DNA of 64,000 nucleotides, from the NCBI RefSeq assembly GCF_020616595.1, contig NZ_CP085278.1:1-64000 (forward strand), given 5' to 3'. This document shows, in pieces, positions 48,634 to 61,227 of the stretch. Every line of letters starts with the position of its first letter. The stretch's first letter is position 1. Source of the DNA: Lentilactobacillus laojiaonis. Its GTDB lineage: Bacteria; Bacillota; Bacilli; Lactobacillales; Lactobacillaceae. Below the pieces are notes generated by a model. The model was not told where the DNA came from and made no database searches. It saw nothing but the letters and a program-made list of their open reading frames with translations. A program made the position numbers and the translations under genes.

Positions 48634-50841
48634 ATGGTAGGGGAAAAAGATATGAATGAAAGCGTAGTTACATTAGGAGATCAACTAGATCGTCCACAAG
48701 TGATGATGTTTTCTAATGATAATGATACTAATCAAACTACGAACCCAAGTGAAATTAACCAGAGTAAAAAACCCAAAAAAAATCCCAAAAATAAAACCAA
48801 CAAGCATGAACCCTTTAAATTTAAATTTTATCGTTTTTTTGCCAAGCTAATTGGTGAAGCTACGTTTGCTAAAAATGCAATTTATTCCGAGCAAAATCGA
48901 TATGAGCGTCAGCCTTACTTAAATAAATTTAAGACTAAGCTAGCCTCTAAAGATGAAATGACTAAATCTAAGGATATCCAAATGGGCTACGGAACAGCCA
49001 TATTAGATTTAGAGGATGCTAATTTTGATCAATTATATTTTATGACGTTATGGTCAGCTGGTGAGAGTAGTTCTGAAATTATTAATCGGGCTGCTGGAAA
49101 AGCTTACTCTTATCAATTAGAAAATAGTGATAATCAGCAACAATTTCAATTAGGTTATTTGACGGCGGTTTATCAATTTGTCGTAGCCATTTCTGGACCT
49201 AAGGGTGATGGCCTTAGCGGTATAATTTTTGATATTAATAATCAACTCAATAATTTAACCAAAAATGATCAAATAGATTTAACTAATGCGTGGTTTAAAC
49301 AAACCGAAAACTATATGCAAGGACGCACGCCGAATAAATTTTTGAAGAGTTCCGATGTCTTAAAAACTAATGAAGATAATCGCCGAATCTTTACCAATGT
49401 TCGTAGTAGTTTAGACAATGGCTTTTTATCGAAATACTTAGTTCCAAGTTTACAGCAACCCTTAATGAAAAATATTACTTATCACGGAGTAGATTATACT
49501 AATCGAATTAATAGTGAGGTTGCTAAATTTATTCAATTAGAAGATATGACTTTATCGCGTTCGATTGAACACTTTGCTAATAATATGATTCCTAAGGTAA
49601 TTAATGCTATTGGTGAAGCCGGCTTATATCATTTTGTATACAACGATTTGTATCAATTTGATCGTAATATGTTGGGGATGCCAATTACCACTTCAACTGA
49701 TTATGATGAAGTTTTTACCTCAGTGAATAATAATATTGAAGAATTATTTGATCGCATTTGTATACCTAGTAAAATTAATCAAGCCGCTAAACGCTTGCCA
49801 ATTTTAGATCTCAGTCATGCCCGAGATAGTAAACATGAAGAAGTTCATTGGGACTATCGCCGAAAATTTAGCTTTATCCTTGATAAAAATAATAACGTTA
49901 TTTTTGATGATATGAGTAACCCGATGCCAGTTTACTATGGGGCCTTAGATTTAACCTATCGTTTACTATTCAAAAAAATGTTAACGCCAATTTTGGCAGA
50001 ATTTACTATGGAACGAAACCGATTATTAAGTGAAATTAAAGCCGGCAACTATCAAACTAAACGGGATGCTTTGGCACCTAAATTGGACGGTGAAGATGTC
50101 ACGGTTGCCGATATTGCTAACCAAGCTGCTCGATTTGATATAGATCAGGTAGTGGGCTTAGTAACGAAAGGCCATGATGACTATCAGGCGGGAGTATTTG
50201 CCAACTCCTTTAGTGAGTTTGAACATTTAATGCAAACTGATCCTCGCCTTAAACGAATTAGGGGCACTAATTATAAGAAGGTTTCAAAAACCACGCGTTA
50301 TGTTTATTATTGGTTATATCAAAGCTCGGTAGCAGATCAATTACCTAACGATCAATTAGTTAAACTTGATAATCGTGGTGAAGTAGCTAATGGAAATAAT
50401 CCTAAGGTAGTAGAAGACTTGTTACAAGAAATTCGTCATGATCATGTAAGTGCTAATGTAAGTAGTGATCCATTAATCACTAAAGCAAGTTTAAGTGATA
50501 TATTAACCGGTCAAATTAAGCAAACTATGAAATTAACTGCGGCTAATGTAGAAAATATTACTAATATAGCTGATATGGTTAGCAATTTGTCTACGGATCA
50601 TCAAACGATGTTAGCAGATTTTAACACAGCTAAGGCGGATTTAAATCAACAAATTAAATTGGCTAAGCAAGCTGCGGAAGAAGCCCAACTATTATTAGAT
50701 TCGGTACAACCTTATGTTAATCAAGCAGTCGAACAGGATATTTTACCAGTTACTAAAACAACGGAAATTTTAAAAGAAAAATCAAATCGTTATTTACAAA
50801 CTGCCAATGGTATTTTTTATACTTTGGTTAATAAAATATAA
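48634..50841 (+). CDS. Large cytoplasmic protein of unknown function, 735 residues
   Basis: Not recognised. There is no signal peptide and no membrane helix. The N-terminal 60 residues are low-complexity and rich in N, D and K (NQSKKPKKNPKNKTNKHE). A mixed central region spans about residues 65-600 (for example KDIQMGYGTAILDLEDANFD, AAKRLPILDLSHARDSKHEE). The last 120 residues are a predicted coiled coil (FNTAKADLNQQIKLAKQAAE). AGGAGG lies eight bases before the first ATG. It is a single gene with its own terminator. Base use resembles the neighbours, so recent transfer is not suggested. A structural or membrane-peripheral role could be imagined, but nothing here shows it. Confidence 0.8.
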   Translation: MVGEKDMNESVVTLGDQLDRPQVMMFSNDNDTNQTTNPSEINQSKKPKKNPKNKTNKHEPFKFKFYRFFAKLIGEATFAKNAIYSEQNRYERQPYLNKFKTKLASKDEMTKSKDIQMGYGTAILDLEDANFDQLYFMTLWSAGESSSEIINRAAGKAYSYQLENSDNQQQFQLGYLTAVYQFVVAISGPKGDGLSGIIFDINNQLNNLTKNDQIDLTNAWFKQTENYMQGRTPNKFLKSSDVLKTNEDNRRIFTNVRSSLDNGFLSKYLVPSLQQPLMKNITYHGVDYTNRINSEVAKFIQLEDMTLSRSIEHFANNMIPKVINAIGEAGLYHFVYNDLYQFDRNMLGMPITTSTDYDEVFTSVNNNIEELFDRICIPSKINQAAKRLPILDLSHARDSKHEEVHWDYRRKFSFILDKNNNVIFDDMSNPMPVYYGALDLTYRLLFKKMLTPILAEFTMERNRLLSEIKAGNYQTKRDALAPKLDGEDVTVADIANQAARFDIDQVVGLVTKGHDDYQAGVFANSFSEFEHLMQTDPRLKRIRGTNYKKVSKTTRYVYYWLYQSSVADQLPNDQLVKLDNRGEVANGNNPKVVEDLLQEIRHDHVSANVSSDPLITKASLSDILTGQIKQTMKLTAANVENITNIADMVSNLSTDHQTMLADFNTAKADLNQQIKLAKQAAEEAQLLLDSVQPYVNQAVEQDILPVTKTTEILKEKSNRYLQTANGIFYTLVNKI

Positions 50842-50874
50842 AAAAGAGAATCGATTAATCGATTCTCTTTTTTT
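50839..50874. terminator. Bidirectional terminator between the 735-residue protein and thiolase genes
   Basis: AAAAGAGAATCGATT and AATCGATTCTCTTTT form a palindromic stem with T tracts on both strands. Confidence 0.9.
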
Positions 50875-52051
50875 AGATAATTTCTAAATTTAAGGCCATT
50901 CCCATACCTCCACCAATGCAAAGGGCGGCAATACCAGTATGTTGATTAGTTTGTTTAAGATTATGAATTAGGGTGGTAACAATTCTAGCTCCTGAGGCGC
51001 CGAGTGGATGTCCCAAAGCAATTGCGCCTCCATGGATGTTAACTTTATTTTCAGGAATTTTTAGATCCCGAGTAACGGCCACTGACTGTGAGGCAAAAGC
51101 TTCGTTAATTTCAAATAGATCAAAATTAGTAAGCGGTTGGTCAATTTTATCAAGTAATTGATTGATAGCATAGTAAGGTGCATATCCCATAATACTAGGA
51201 TCAATTCCAGTCTCAACATAACTACCAAGAGTTGCGATGGGAATTAAACCATGTTTTTCAGCAAATGATTTAGTAGTCATGATCATAGCGGAAGCACCGT
51301 CATTCAGTGGAGCAGAATTACCAGGTGTTACGGTTCCATCAGCTTTAAAAATGGTTTTTAAATTAGCTAGTTTTTCTAAACTAGTATCTGGACGAATTGT
51401 TTCATCAGTATCAATTACGCTCTCACCATGCTTAGATTTAATAGTAATAGGAATAATTTCATCCTTAAATTGATTTTGTAAAGTGGCACTATTAGCTTTT
51501 TGGTGGGAGTTTAGTGCGAAAGTATCCTGCTGGCTTCGAGTTACTTGATATTGTTGAGCAACATTTTCAGCAGTAACTCCCATTGGTTGACCAGAAAAAG
51601 CATCAATCAATCCATCAGTTTCTAAACTATCTTCTATAGTAAACTTACCATACTTGTTACCTAAACGTTGGTTACGGTTAATGTAGGGAGCGTTGGTCAT
51701 GCTCTCTGTACCACCAGCAATAATTAAGTTAGCTTCACCTAATAGTAAATTCATTCGAGCTAATTGAATAGCTTTTAAGCCTGAACCACAAACTTGATTA
51801 ATTGTTGAGGCGGTTTTATTTACAGGGATGTTCGAATTGATTTGAATTTGGCGAGCAACATTTTGCCCATTGCCGGCTTGTAAAACATTACCAAAAATAA
51901 CTTGGTCGATCAGATTGGGATCAACGTTATTTTTTTGAATTAATTCTTTAGTTACGATGGTGCCCAATTCCACGGCGGAAAAACTAGCTAGATTACCGCC
52001 AATTTTACCGATCGGAGTTCTAAGAGCATCAATAATTACAATTTCTTCCAA
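50873..52051 (-). CDS. Acetyl-CoA C-acetyltransferase (thiolase)
   Basis: Joins two acetyl-CoA to acetoacetyl-CoA, the entry to the mevalonate pathway in lactobacilli. The catalytic Cys88 is in NQVCGSGLKAI, the histidine in GGAIALGHPLGASGARI and the second Cys in ALCIGGGMGMAL. The 392 residues are typical of biosynthetic thiolases. It stands alone here; the remaining mevalonate genes are not in the window. The minus-strand gene is convergent with the large unknown gene. Confidence 0.94.
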   Translation of the reverse strand: MEEIVIIDALRTPIGKIGGNLASFSAVELGTIVTKELIQKNNVDPNLIDQVIFGNVLQAGNGQNVARQIQINSNIPVNKTASTINQVCGSGLKAIQLARMNLLLGEANLIIAGGTESMTNAPYINRNQRLGNKYGKFTIEDSLETDGLIDAFSGQPMGVTAENVAQQYQVTRSQQDTFALNSHQKANSATLQNQFKDEIIPITIKSKHGESVIDTDETIRPDTSLEKLANLKTIFKADGTVTPGNSAPLNDGASAMIMTTKSFAEKHGLIPIATLGSYVETGIDPSIMGYAPYYAINQLLDKIDQPLTNFDLFEINEAFASQSVAVTRDLKIPENKVNIHGGAIALGHPLGASGARIVTTLIHNLKQTNQHTGIAALCIGGGMGMALNLEII

Positions 52052-52179
52052 ATGATTACCCCTTTAAATTAATTTTCGTTAGTATACGCTAAAACTAGTA
52101 ATACCAGTACATTTATTGTAATAACTTAACAACAACTTTATAAATATTAATAGAAAATAAAAATAAATGCAAAAAAGTG

Positions 52180-52208
52180 TTGACCTAGCTTATTAATCTT
52201 GGTAAGAT
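52180..52208 (+). promoter_or_regulatory. rRNA operon promoter P1
   Basis: TTGACC (52180-52185), a 17-base spacer and TAAGAT (52203-52208). Confidence 0.7.
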
Positions 52209-52274
52209 ATTACCTGTTGCTGATGAGCAAGCAAATGTATACCAATTATTAAATAAATTAATTTTAAAAAGTTG

Positions 52275-52303
52275 TTGACTTTCTAAAATACATGATATAT
52301 AAT
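52275..52303 (+). promoter_or_regulatory. rRNA operon promoter P2
   Basis: TTGACT (52275-52280), a 17-base spacer and perfect TATAAT (52298-52303). Two tandem promoters are usual for Firmicute rRNA operons. Confidence 0.8.
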
Positions 52304-52373
52304 AATTTATGTTGCTTGAGAGAAAAGCAAACGAACTTCAAAATTAAATATACCAATTAATTTTGAAACAGTA

Positions 52374-52387
52374 GATCTTTGAAAACT
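52374..52387 (+). promoter_or_regulatory. boxA antitermination site in the 16S leader
   Basis: GATCTTTGAAAACT matches the boxA sequence on which Nus factors assemble. A second boxA (GTTCTTTGAAAACT, 54159-54172) lies in the 16S-23S spacer. Confidence 0.75.
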
Positions 52388-52388
52388 G

Positions 52389-52418
52389 AACAAAGTTTCG
52401 ATTAAACAAATGTGCAGG
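52389..52418 (+). repeat. Left arm of the 16S processing stem
   Basis: Bases 52389-52405 are perfectly complementary to 54113-54129 after the 16S gene, and 52411-52418 to 54105-54112. The pair forms the long stem that RNase III cuts. No gene lies between 52052 and the 16S gene apart from promoters and this leader. Confidence 0.85.
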
Positions 52419-52511
52419 GCGTCATAAATCATTTCGGTTTATGACCAAAACATTTGCGAAGTCAATTCGCTAGTAAATAGAACAACAAAATGAGCTTACA
52501 AGCTTAATCAT

Positions 52512-54094
<1,583 letters not shown>

Positions 54095-54104
54095 ATAAAG
54101 GAAG

Positions 54105-54300
54105 CCTGCACATTAATCGAAACTTTGTTTAGTTTTGAGAGGTCTACTCTCAAACTTGGTTCTTTGAAAACTAGATAATATTAATTTTTCTGTAGTAATT
54201 ATAATAAATATAATTAAACCGAGAACACCGCGTAATTTTGAGTTTTTAACAAGAAAAAATCGCAAATACTCAATAACTAATGCACAACCGTAGGTTGTGA
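54105..54300 (+). other. 16S-23S spacer without tRNA genes
   Basis: The spacer holds the right arm of the 16S processing stem (54105-54129), a boxA (54159-54172) and the left arm of the 23S processing stem (54171-54190). I find no tRNA-Ile or tRNA-Ala in it. Confidence 0.85.
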
Positions 54301-57221
<2,921 letters not shown>

Positions 57222-57302
57222 TAGAGTTGATTTGGTGTTCTCAATGCGGAAAAATTAATATTAGCTAGTTTTGAGAGAACGAAGTTCTTTCTAGATATAT
57301 AG

Positions 57303-57419
57303 TGTGGTGGCGATAGCCAGAAGGATACACCTGTTCCCATGCCGAACACAGTAGTTAAGCTTCTGAACGCCGATAGTAGTTGGGGGATCGCCCCCTGCGA
57401 GGGTAGGAAGTTGCCATGC
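57303..57419 (+). rRNA. 5S ribosomal RNA
   Basis: It contains the typical GGCGATAGC, TGTTCCCATGCCGAACAC and GCGAGGGTAGGAAGTTGCC segments. The terminal stem pairs TGGTGGCGA with TTGCCATGCC, using some G-U pairs. Length is about 117 bases. No tRNA cluster follows. Confidence 0.95.
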
Positions 57420-57426
57420 CAATCAT

Positions 57427-57468
57427 AAAAAGAGGTCTTGTTAGCATATGCTAGCGAGATCTCTTTTT
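57427..57468 (+). terminator. Terminator of the rRNA operon
   Basis: AAAAAGAGGTCTTGTTAGCA and TGCTAGCGAGATCTCTTTTT pair with a few mismatches, and T residues follow. Confidence 0.85.
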
Positions 57469-57541
57469 GTTTAGCAATTATTGTGAATTGATTGATAATA
57501 TGTTATATATACGAAAAATATCTATATTTAAGTTATTTTGC

Positions 57542-57570
57542 TTGCTATAGAAAAGTAATAGAGATATACT
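57542..57570 (+). promoter_or_regulatory. Distal promoter P1 of the first S-layer-type gene
   Basis: TTGCTA (57542-57547), a 17-base spacer and TATACT (57565-57570). It would give a leader of about 270 bases. The 379-base gap before the gene is AT-rich and holds no coding frame. It also carries a perfect 16-bp palindrome at 57619-57634. Confidence 0.55.
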
Positions 57571-57805
57571 ATAAAGTGTTCTAAAGAATTAAGACTTTAG
57601 AAAATTGAATTTCATATTATATGAATATTCATATGGGGAATTATATGTCTAATTATTTTATTATGAAATACTTAGATTAAGGGGTTTATATTATACATAG
57701 ATATATATGCAAAATTCCGAGTCACTTTATTTGTAAAATATAAATAGTAGATGTATATTAATGATGTTCAAAAAAATATTTGAATATTGATCCTTGTATT
57801 ATTTG

Positions 57806-57811
57806 TATAAT
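57806..57811 (+). promoter_or_regulatory. Proximal -10 box (P2) of the first S-layer-type gene
   Basis: A perfect TATAAT about 38 bases before the ATG, followed by an AGGGGG ribosome site. The -35 is weak. Two promoters are known for the L. brevis slpA gene, which makes a second start here plausible. Confidence 0.45.
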
Positions 57812-57848
57812 ATGAGATCAAATATATATTATAGGGGGATTTATTACA

Positions 57849-59087
57849 ATGAAATCTAGTTTAAAGAATTCATTATTTATTGGTTTAGCAGCATTAGGAT
57901 TTGTTGCAGCTGCTGGTTCTGTTAACGCAGATGCCGCTACTACTTCAAATGGTTTCCACAATTTAACAACTCCAGCATCATCACGTAACGTGTCACTTAC
58001 TGGAGCAAACGCAATTTACAACAAACCAGGTACTATCAAAGGTGCCAAAACTGTTGTTTCAACTACTACTGCTGCAAAATTAGCTTCATCAACTAATAGT
58101 GCAAAAGCAAACTTCCGTGCATACGGTTATACTGAAACTAGCCGTGGATCAGTTTACTACAAAGTTGTAAACATGGATGGTTCATACCGTGGTTATGTTT
58201 ACGGTGGTAAAACTTTAAACAAATATGCCGGTGGTGTTAAATCATTTGCAACTACTAAAGATGCAAGTTTAACTTCAGATGAAAAATCAACTACTTATGT
58301 TTTCAAAACTCCAGGTAAAGAAAACAACGGTGAAGAATTAACTTACGCTGCACCTATGTACACTCAATACAAATTAGGTCGTAAGATTATGGATTCAACC
58401 GATTACGCAAAAGACAAATTAAAAGTTACTAAAGCTGCAACTCGTACTCGCGAAGGCGATCGTTGGGTATACGTTGAAGATGCAGACAATTCAAACGTTA
58501 ACGGTTGGATTAAAGCATCAGGACTTAAAGCTTACAACTCAGAAGGTGTAAACCAAACTACTGTAAGTATGGTCTTTAACTACTCAAACTACGACCAAGC
58601 AGGTCAAAAGAATACTAACGCTATTTCAAACATCAGTGGCTTACGTCTATTATTCAACTCAAACGTAAACTTCACTAATTCCGTAAATACTTTCAACCGC
58701 GATACTGCTGTTAAAGGTAACAAGAACGATGTTCTTCCTAAGAGCAAGTTAGTTTCAACTCTTGAAAAAGATGGTCTTAAGACTGTTTACATGAAGATTA
58801 CACCAACATTAATCCCACGTTTAGGTGGCGGAATCGTTGATAACTTAGATTCTACTGGTGTATTCATGAAATTTAACTTAGACACTGATGATCTTCCAAA
58901 CAATGTTCACTACGGTGACAAACTACGTCTATCATACACTATTGAACCTAGTGTAGTATACGTTAAATCAGCAAAACAAACTCTTATCGATGATAAGACC
59001 CAAAACGCTGATGGTTACTACCCAATCACTGTAAGCAATGACATTATTGCTGACATCATCAACAGAATTGCTACTAACGAATTCTAA
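57849..59087 (+). CDS. S-layer protein, SlpA (L. brevis) type
   Basis: Secreted surface protein of 412 residues that should self-assemble into a crystalline layer outside the wall. The signal peptide ends near VNADA (cleavage after Ala29). The N-terminal wall-binding part (about 30-230) has repeated GW/SH3-like units: RGSVYYKVVNMDGSYRGYVY, then TREGDRWVYVEDADNSNVNGW. The C-terminal half is the likely assembly domain. The first part closely resembles L. brevis SlpA. Codons are strongly biased to AAC, TAC, TTC, CGT and GGT, as in highly expressed genes. AGGGGG lies ten bases before the ATG. It is followed by its own terminator and a paralogue. Confidence 0.85.
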   Translation: MKSSLKNSLFIGLAALGFVAAAGSVNADAATTSNGFHNLTTPASSRNVSLTGANAIYNKPGTIKGAKTVVSTTTAAKLASSTNSAKANFRAYGYTETSRGSVYYKVVNMDGSYRGYVYGGKTLNKYAGGVKSFATTKDASLTSDEKSTTYVFKTPGKENNGEELTYAAPMYTQYKLGRKIMDSTDYAKDKLKVTKAATRTREGDRWVYVEDADNSNVNGWIKASGLKAYNSEGVNQTTVSMVFNYSNYDQAGQKNTNAISNISGLRLLFNSNVNFTNSVNTFNRDTAVKGNKNDVLPKSKLVSTLEKDGLKTVYMKITPTLIPRLGGGIVDNLDSTGVFMKFNLDTDDLPNNVHYGDKLRLSYTIEPSVVYVKSAKQTLIDDKTQNADGYYPITVSNDIIADIINRIATNEF

Positions 59088-59116
59088 TCTAATTAGAACT
59101 AGTTAACAGTAATTAA

Positions 59117-59152
59117 TAAAAAAGGATTAACTGAAAAGTTAATCCTTTTTTT
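59117..59152 (+). terminator. Terminator of the first S-layer-type gene
   Basis: AAAAAAGGATTAACT, loop GAAA and AGTTAATCCTTTTTTT. Confidence 0.9.
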
Positions 59153-59250
59153 ATTGGGTAATAGTTAATGGCATTTACAATAACCATAATTTAATGGTAT
59201 GCTTATTATGTTCAAAATGTAATTAAAAAATTCTATGGGAGAATTGTATT

Positions 59251-60492
59251 ATGAAATCAAATTTAATGAGCACCTTAATTATGGGATCAGCTGTTTTAGG
59301 ATTTACTTTAGCTGCCGAGCAAATCAATGCTAATGCTGCTAAAGTTACTTCAAATGGCTTTCACGCTTTAAATAGCAATCCTAACAACCGTAATGTAACT
59401 TTTACAGGAAATAATGCCGTTTATAATAAACCGGCAACTTTATCAGGTAAAAAAGAAGTAGTGATTTCAAAGGCTACATTATCAATATTAGCTGCTTCTA
59501 CAAATAGTAAAAATAATTTCCGCGCTTATGGATATACTAAAACTAATCGTGGATCAATCTACTATAAAGTAGTTAGTTTTGATGGACAATATCGTGGCTG
59601 GGTCTATGGTGGTAAAGCAGTAAATAAATTTAGTGGTGGATTAAAACCATTTACCACAACTGTTTTTAGTAATCCATCATCTACTGAAAGCAAACAAACC
59701 TATGTATTTAATAATCCCGGTATCCAAAATGATGGTACTGCCGTTACATATAAATCACCAATGTACACTCAATATAAAATTGGCCGTCAGGTAACCGATA
59801 CTACTGATTTTGCTAATGATAAATTAAAAATTACTAAGGCAGCTACACGTACTCGTGAAGGCGATCGTTGGGTCTATGTAACCGACTCAGAGCATTCTGA
59901 AGTAAATGGTTGGATTAATGCAAAAGGGCTTAAAGCTTATAAATCGACGGGAGTTAACCAGACTACTGTCAGCATGGTCTTTAATTATTCAAATTACGAC
60001 GTAGCTGGTCAAAAAACGACTAACTTTATTTCAAATACTAGTGGTTTGAGCCTATTATTTAATTCTAATGTTAATTTTACTAACGCCGTAAATACCTTCA
60101 ATCGAGATACCGATGTGAAAGGAAATAAATCCGATGTATTAGCTAAGGATGATTTAGTTAACACGCTTACTAAAGATGGCTTAGCATCAGTTTATATGAA
60201 GATTACACCTACCTTAATTCCTAGAATTGGTGGCGGTATTTTAGATAACTTAGACACAACCGGATTATTTATGAAATTTAATCTAGATACCGATGCCTTA
60301 CCAAGTGTAGTTCATTATGGTGATAACATTCGTTTATCATATACCATTGAACCAAGCTTTATCTATGTTAAGGCTCCTGAACAAAGCATTATTGATGATC
60401 AAACTAAAAACGAAGACGGATATTATTCTATTGTGATTAGTAACGATTTAATTCGTGAAATTATTGATTTAATTGCAACTAATGAATTTTAA
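59251..60492 (+). CDS. Second S-layer-type protein, paralogue of the first
   Basis: A 413-residue secreted protein colinear with the preceding gene product over its whole length. It has a signal peptide (cleavage near NANAA), RGSIYYKVVSFDGQYRGWVY, TRTREGDRWVYVTDSEH and the same end IATNEF. The two share most motifs but are clearly diverged. Codons here are the ordinary AT-rich mix (AAT, TAT, TTT), unlike the biased first gene, so expression is probably lower. It has its own candidate promoter (TTACAA, 17 bases, TATGCT at about 59174-59203) and terminator. It could be an alternative or minor surface protein. Confidence 0.85.
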   Translation: MKSNLMSTLIMGSAVLGFTLAAEQINANAAKVTSNGFHALNSNPNNRNVTFTGNNAVYNKPATLSGKKEVVISKATLSILAASTNSKNNFRAYGYTKTNRGSIYYKVVSFDGQYRGWVYGGKAVNKFSGGLKPFTTTVFSNPSSTESKQTYVFNNPGIQNDGTAVTYKSPMYTQYKIGRQVTDTTDFANDKLKITKAATRTREGDRWVYVTDSEHSEVNGWINAKGLKAYKSTGVNQTTVSMVFNYSNYDVAGQKTTNFISNTSGLSLLFNSNVNFTNAVNTFNRDTDVKGNKSDVLAKDDLVNTLTKDGLASVYMKITPTLIPRIGGGILDNLDTTGLFMKFNLDTDALPSVVHYGDNIRLSYTIEPSFIYVKAPEQSIIDDQTKNEDGYYSIVISNDLIREIIDLIATNEF

Positions 60493-60493
60493 T

Positions 60494-60524
60494 AAAAAAG
60501 CCAATTCAAAGAATTGGCTTTTTT
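60494..60524 (+). terminator. Terminator of the second S-layer-type gene
   Basis: AAAAAAGCCAATTC, loop AAA and GAATTGGCTTTTTT. Confidence 0.9.
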
Positions 60525-60606
60525 GTTTGGGAGTAAATATTTAACTTTATTTAAAAAACATGTCATAATTAAAGAGATCCTAATAAATAAAAAAGGAAGT
60601 GTTATA

Positions 60607-60951
60607 GTGGCTGACGAACTTACTTTTGACCTTTTAGATGCTGATACTAAAAACACGGTGACTTTAGACTTTATTAGTTTCTATGTAAAGCACTATTTAG
60701 AAGGTAGTTTAGAAATAATTTCAGCCTATCCCGTTGATTACAATATGGCTGATATTAATAACGTGATTTCTCAAAATTATGGCATGCAACCGGAAGAATT
60801 GATTACCTTATTGCATGAGAAAATGGGCACACAATTTAATAAAATTATTGTCACTATGGATGTTAAGTATGATTCTAACGGTAATCCCCAAGCGGGCTCT
60901 TGGGAAGCTTGGTATCAGCAACAATATACTAATATTGAAGTGGGAAATTAA
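60607..60951 (+). CDS. Protein of unknown function, 114 residues
   Basis: Not recognised. An acidic soluble protein with MADELTFDLLDADTKNTVTL at the start and a strand-helix pattern. There is no signal peptide. The open frame runs upstream to 60514 through the terminator of the previous gene. The GTG at 60607 lies nine bases after AGGAAG and is the likely start. It is followed 20 bases later by another small gene, and the two are probably one operon. Confidence 0.7.
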   Translation: MADELTFDLLDADTKNTVTLDFISFYVKHYLEGSLEIISAYPVDYNMADINNVISQNYGMQPEELITLLHEKMGTQFNKIIVTMDVKYDSNGNPQAGSWEAWYQQQYTNIEVGN

Positions 60952-60971
60952 GTTGAATAGGGGGAATAATT

Positions 60972-61178
60972 ATGGTAAAACCAGTAATCCTTGCAGAAAG
61001 TGAAATTACGGTAGAACAATTATTAATTAATCAAGCAGTGGCTTCCATTAAAACACCTAAAGACGTGGCTCAAATTCAAGCGGTAATTCAAACTGATAAA
61101 TTATATAATCAAGGCCATACTCCTAGGTCCATTAAGCAGGAGACTAGTCGTAAATTAAGTGGTCTATATTATGAATAA
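60972..61178 (+). CDS. Small protein of unknown function, 68 residues
   Basis: Not recognised. It begins MVKPVILAESEITVEQLLIN and has a basic C-terminal half (TPRSIKQETSRKLSG). There is no membrane helix. GGGGGA lies about eight bases before the ATG. It follows the 114-residue protein and ends at a terminator shared with gnd. Confidence 0.65.
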   Translation: MVKPVILAESEITVEQLLINQAVASIKTPKDVAQIQAVIQTDKLYNQGHTPRSIKQETSRKLSGLYYE

Positions 61179-61189
61179 AAATTGTAAAT

Positions 61190-61221
61190 AAAAAAGACCA
61201 ACGATTGTTGGTCTTTTTTTA
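61190..61221. terminator. Bidirectional terminator between the small gene and gnd
   Basis: AAAAAAGACCAACGA and TTGTTGGTCTTTTTTT pair with T tracts on both strands. Confidence 0.88.
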
Positions 61222-61227
61222 TTGGTT

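Noticed and set aside
57619-57634. Insertion-sequence or attachment-site remnant before the S-layer genes
   Set aside because: The palindrome has no flanking direct repeats and no transposase or integrase fragment nearby.
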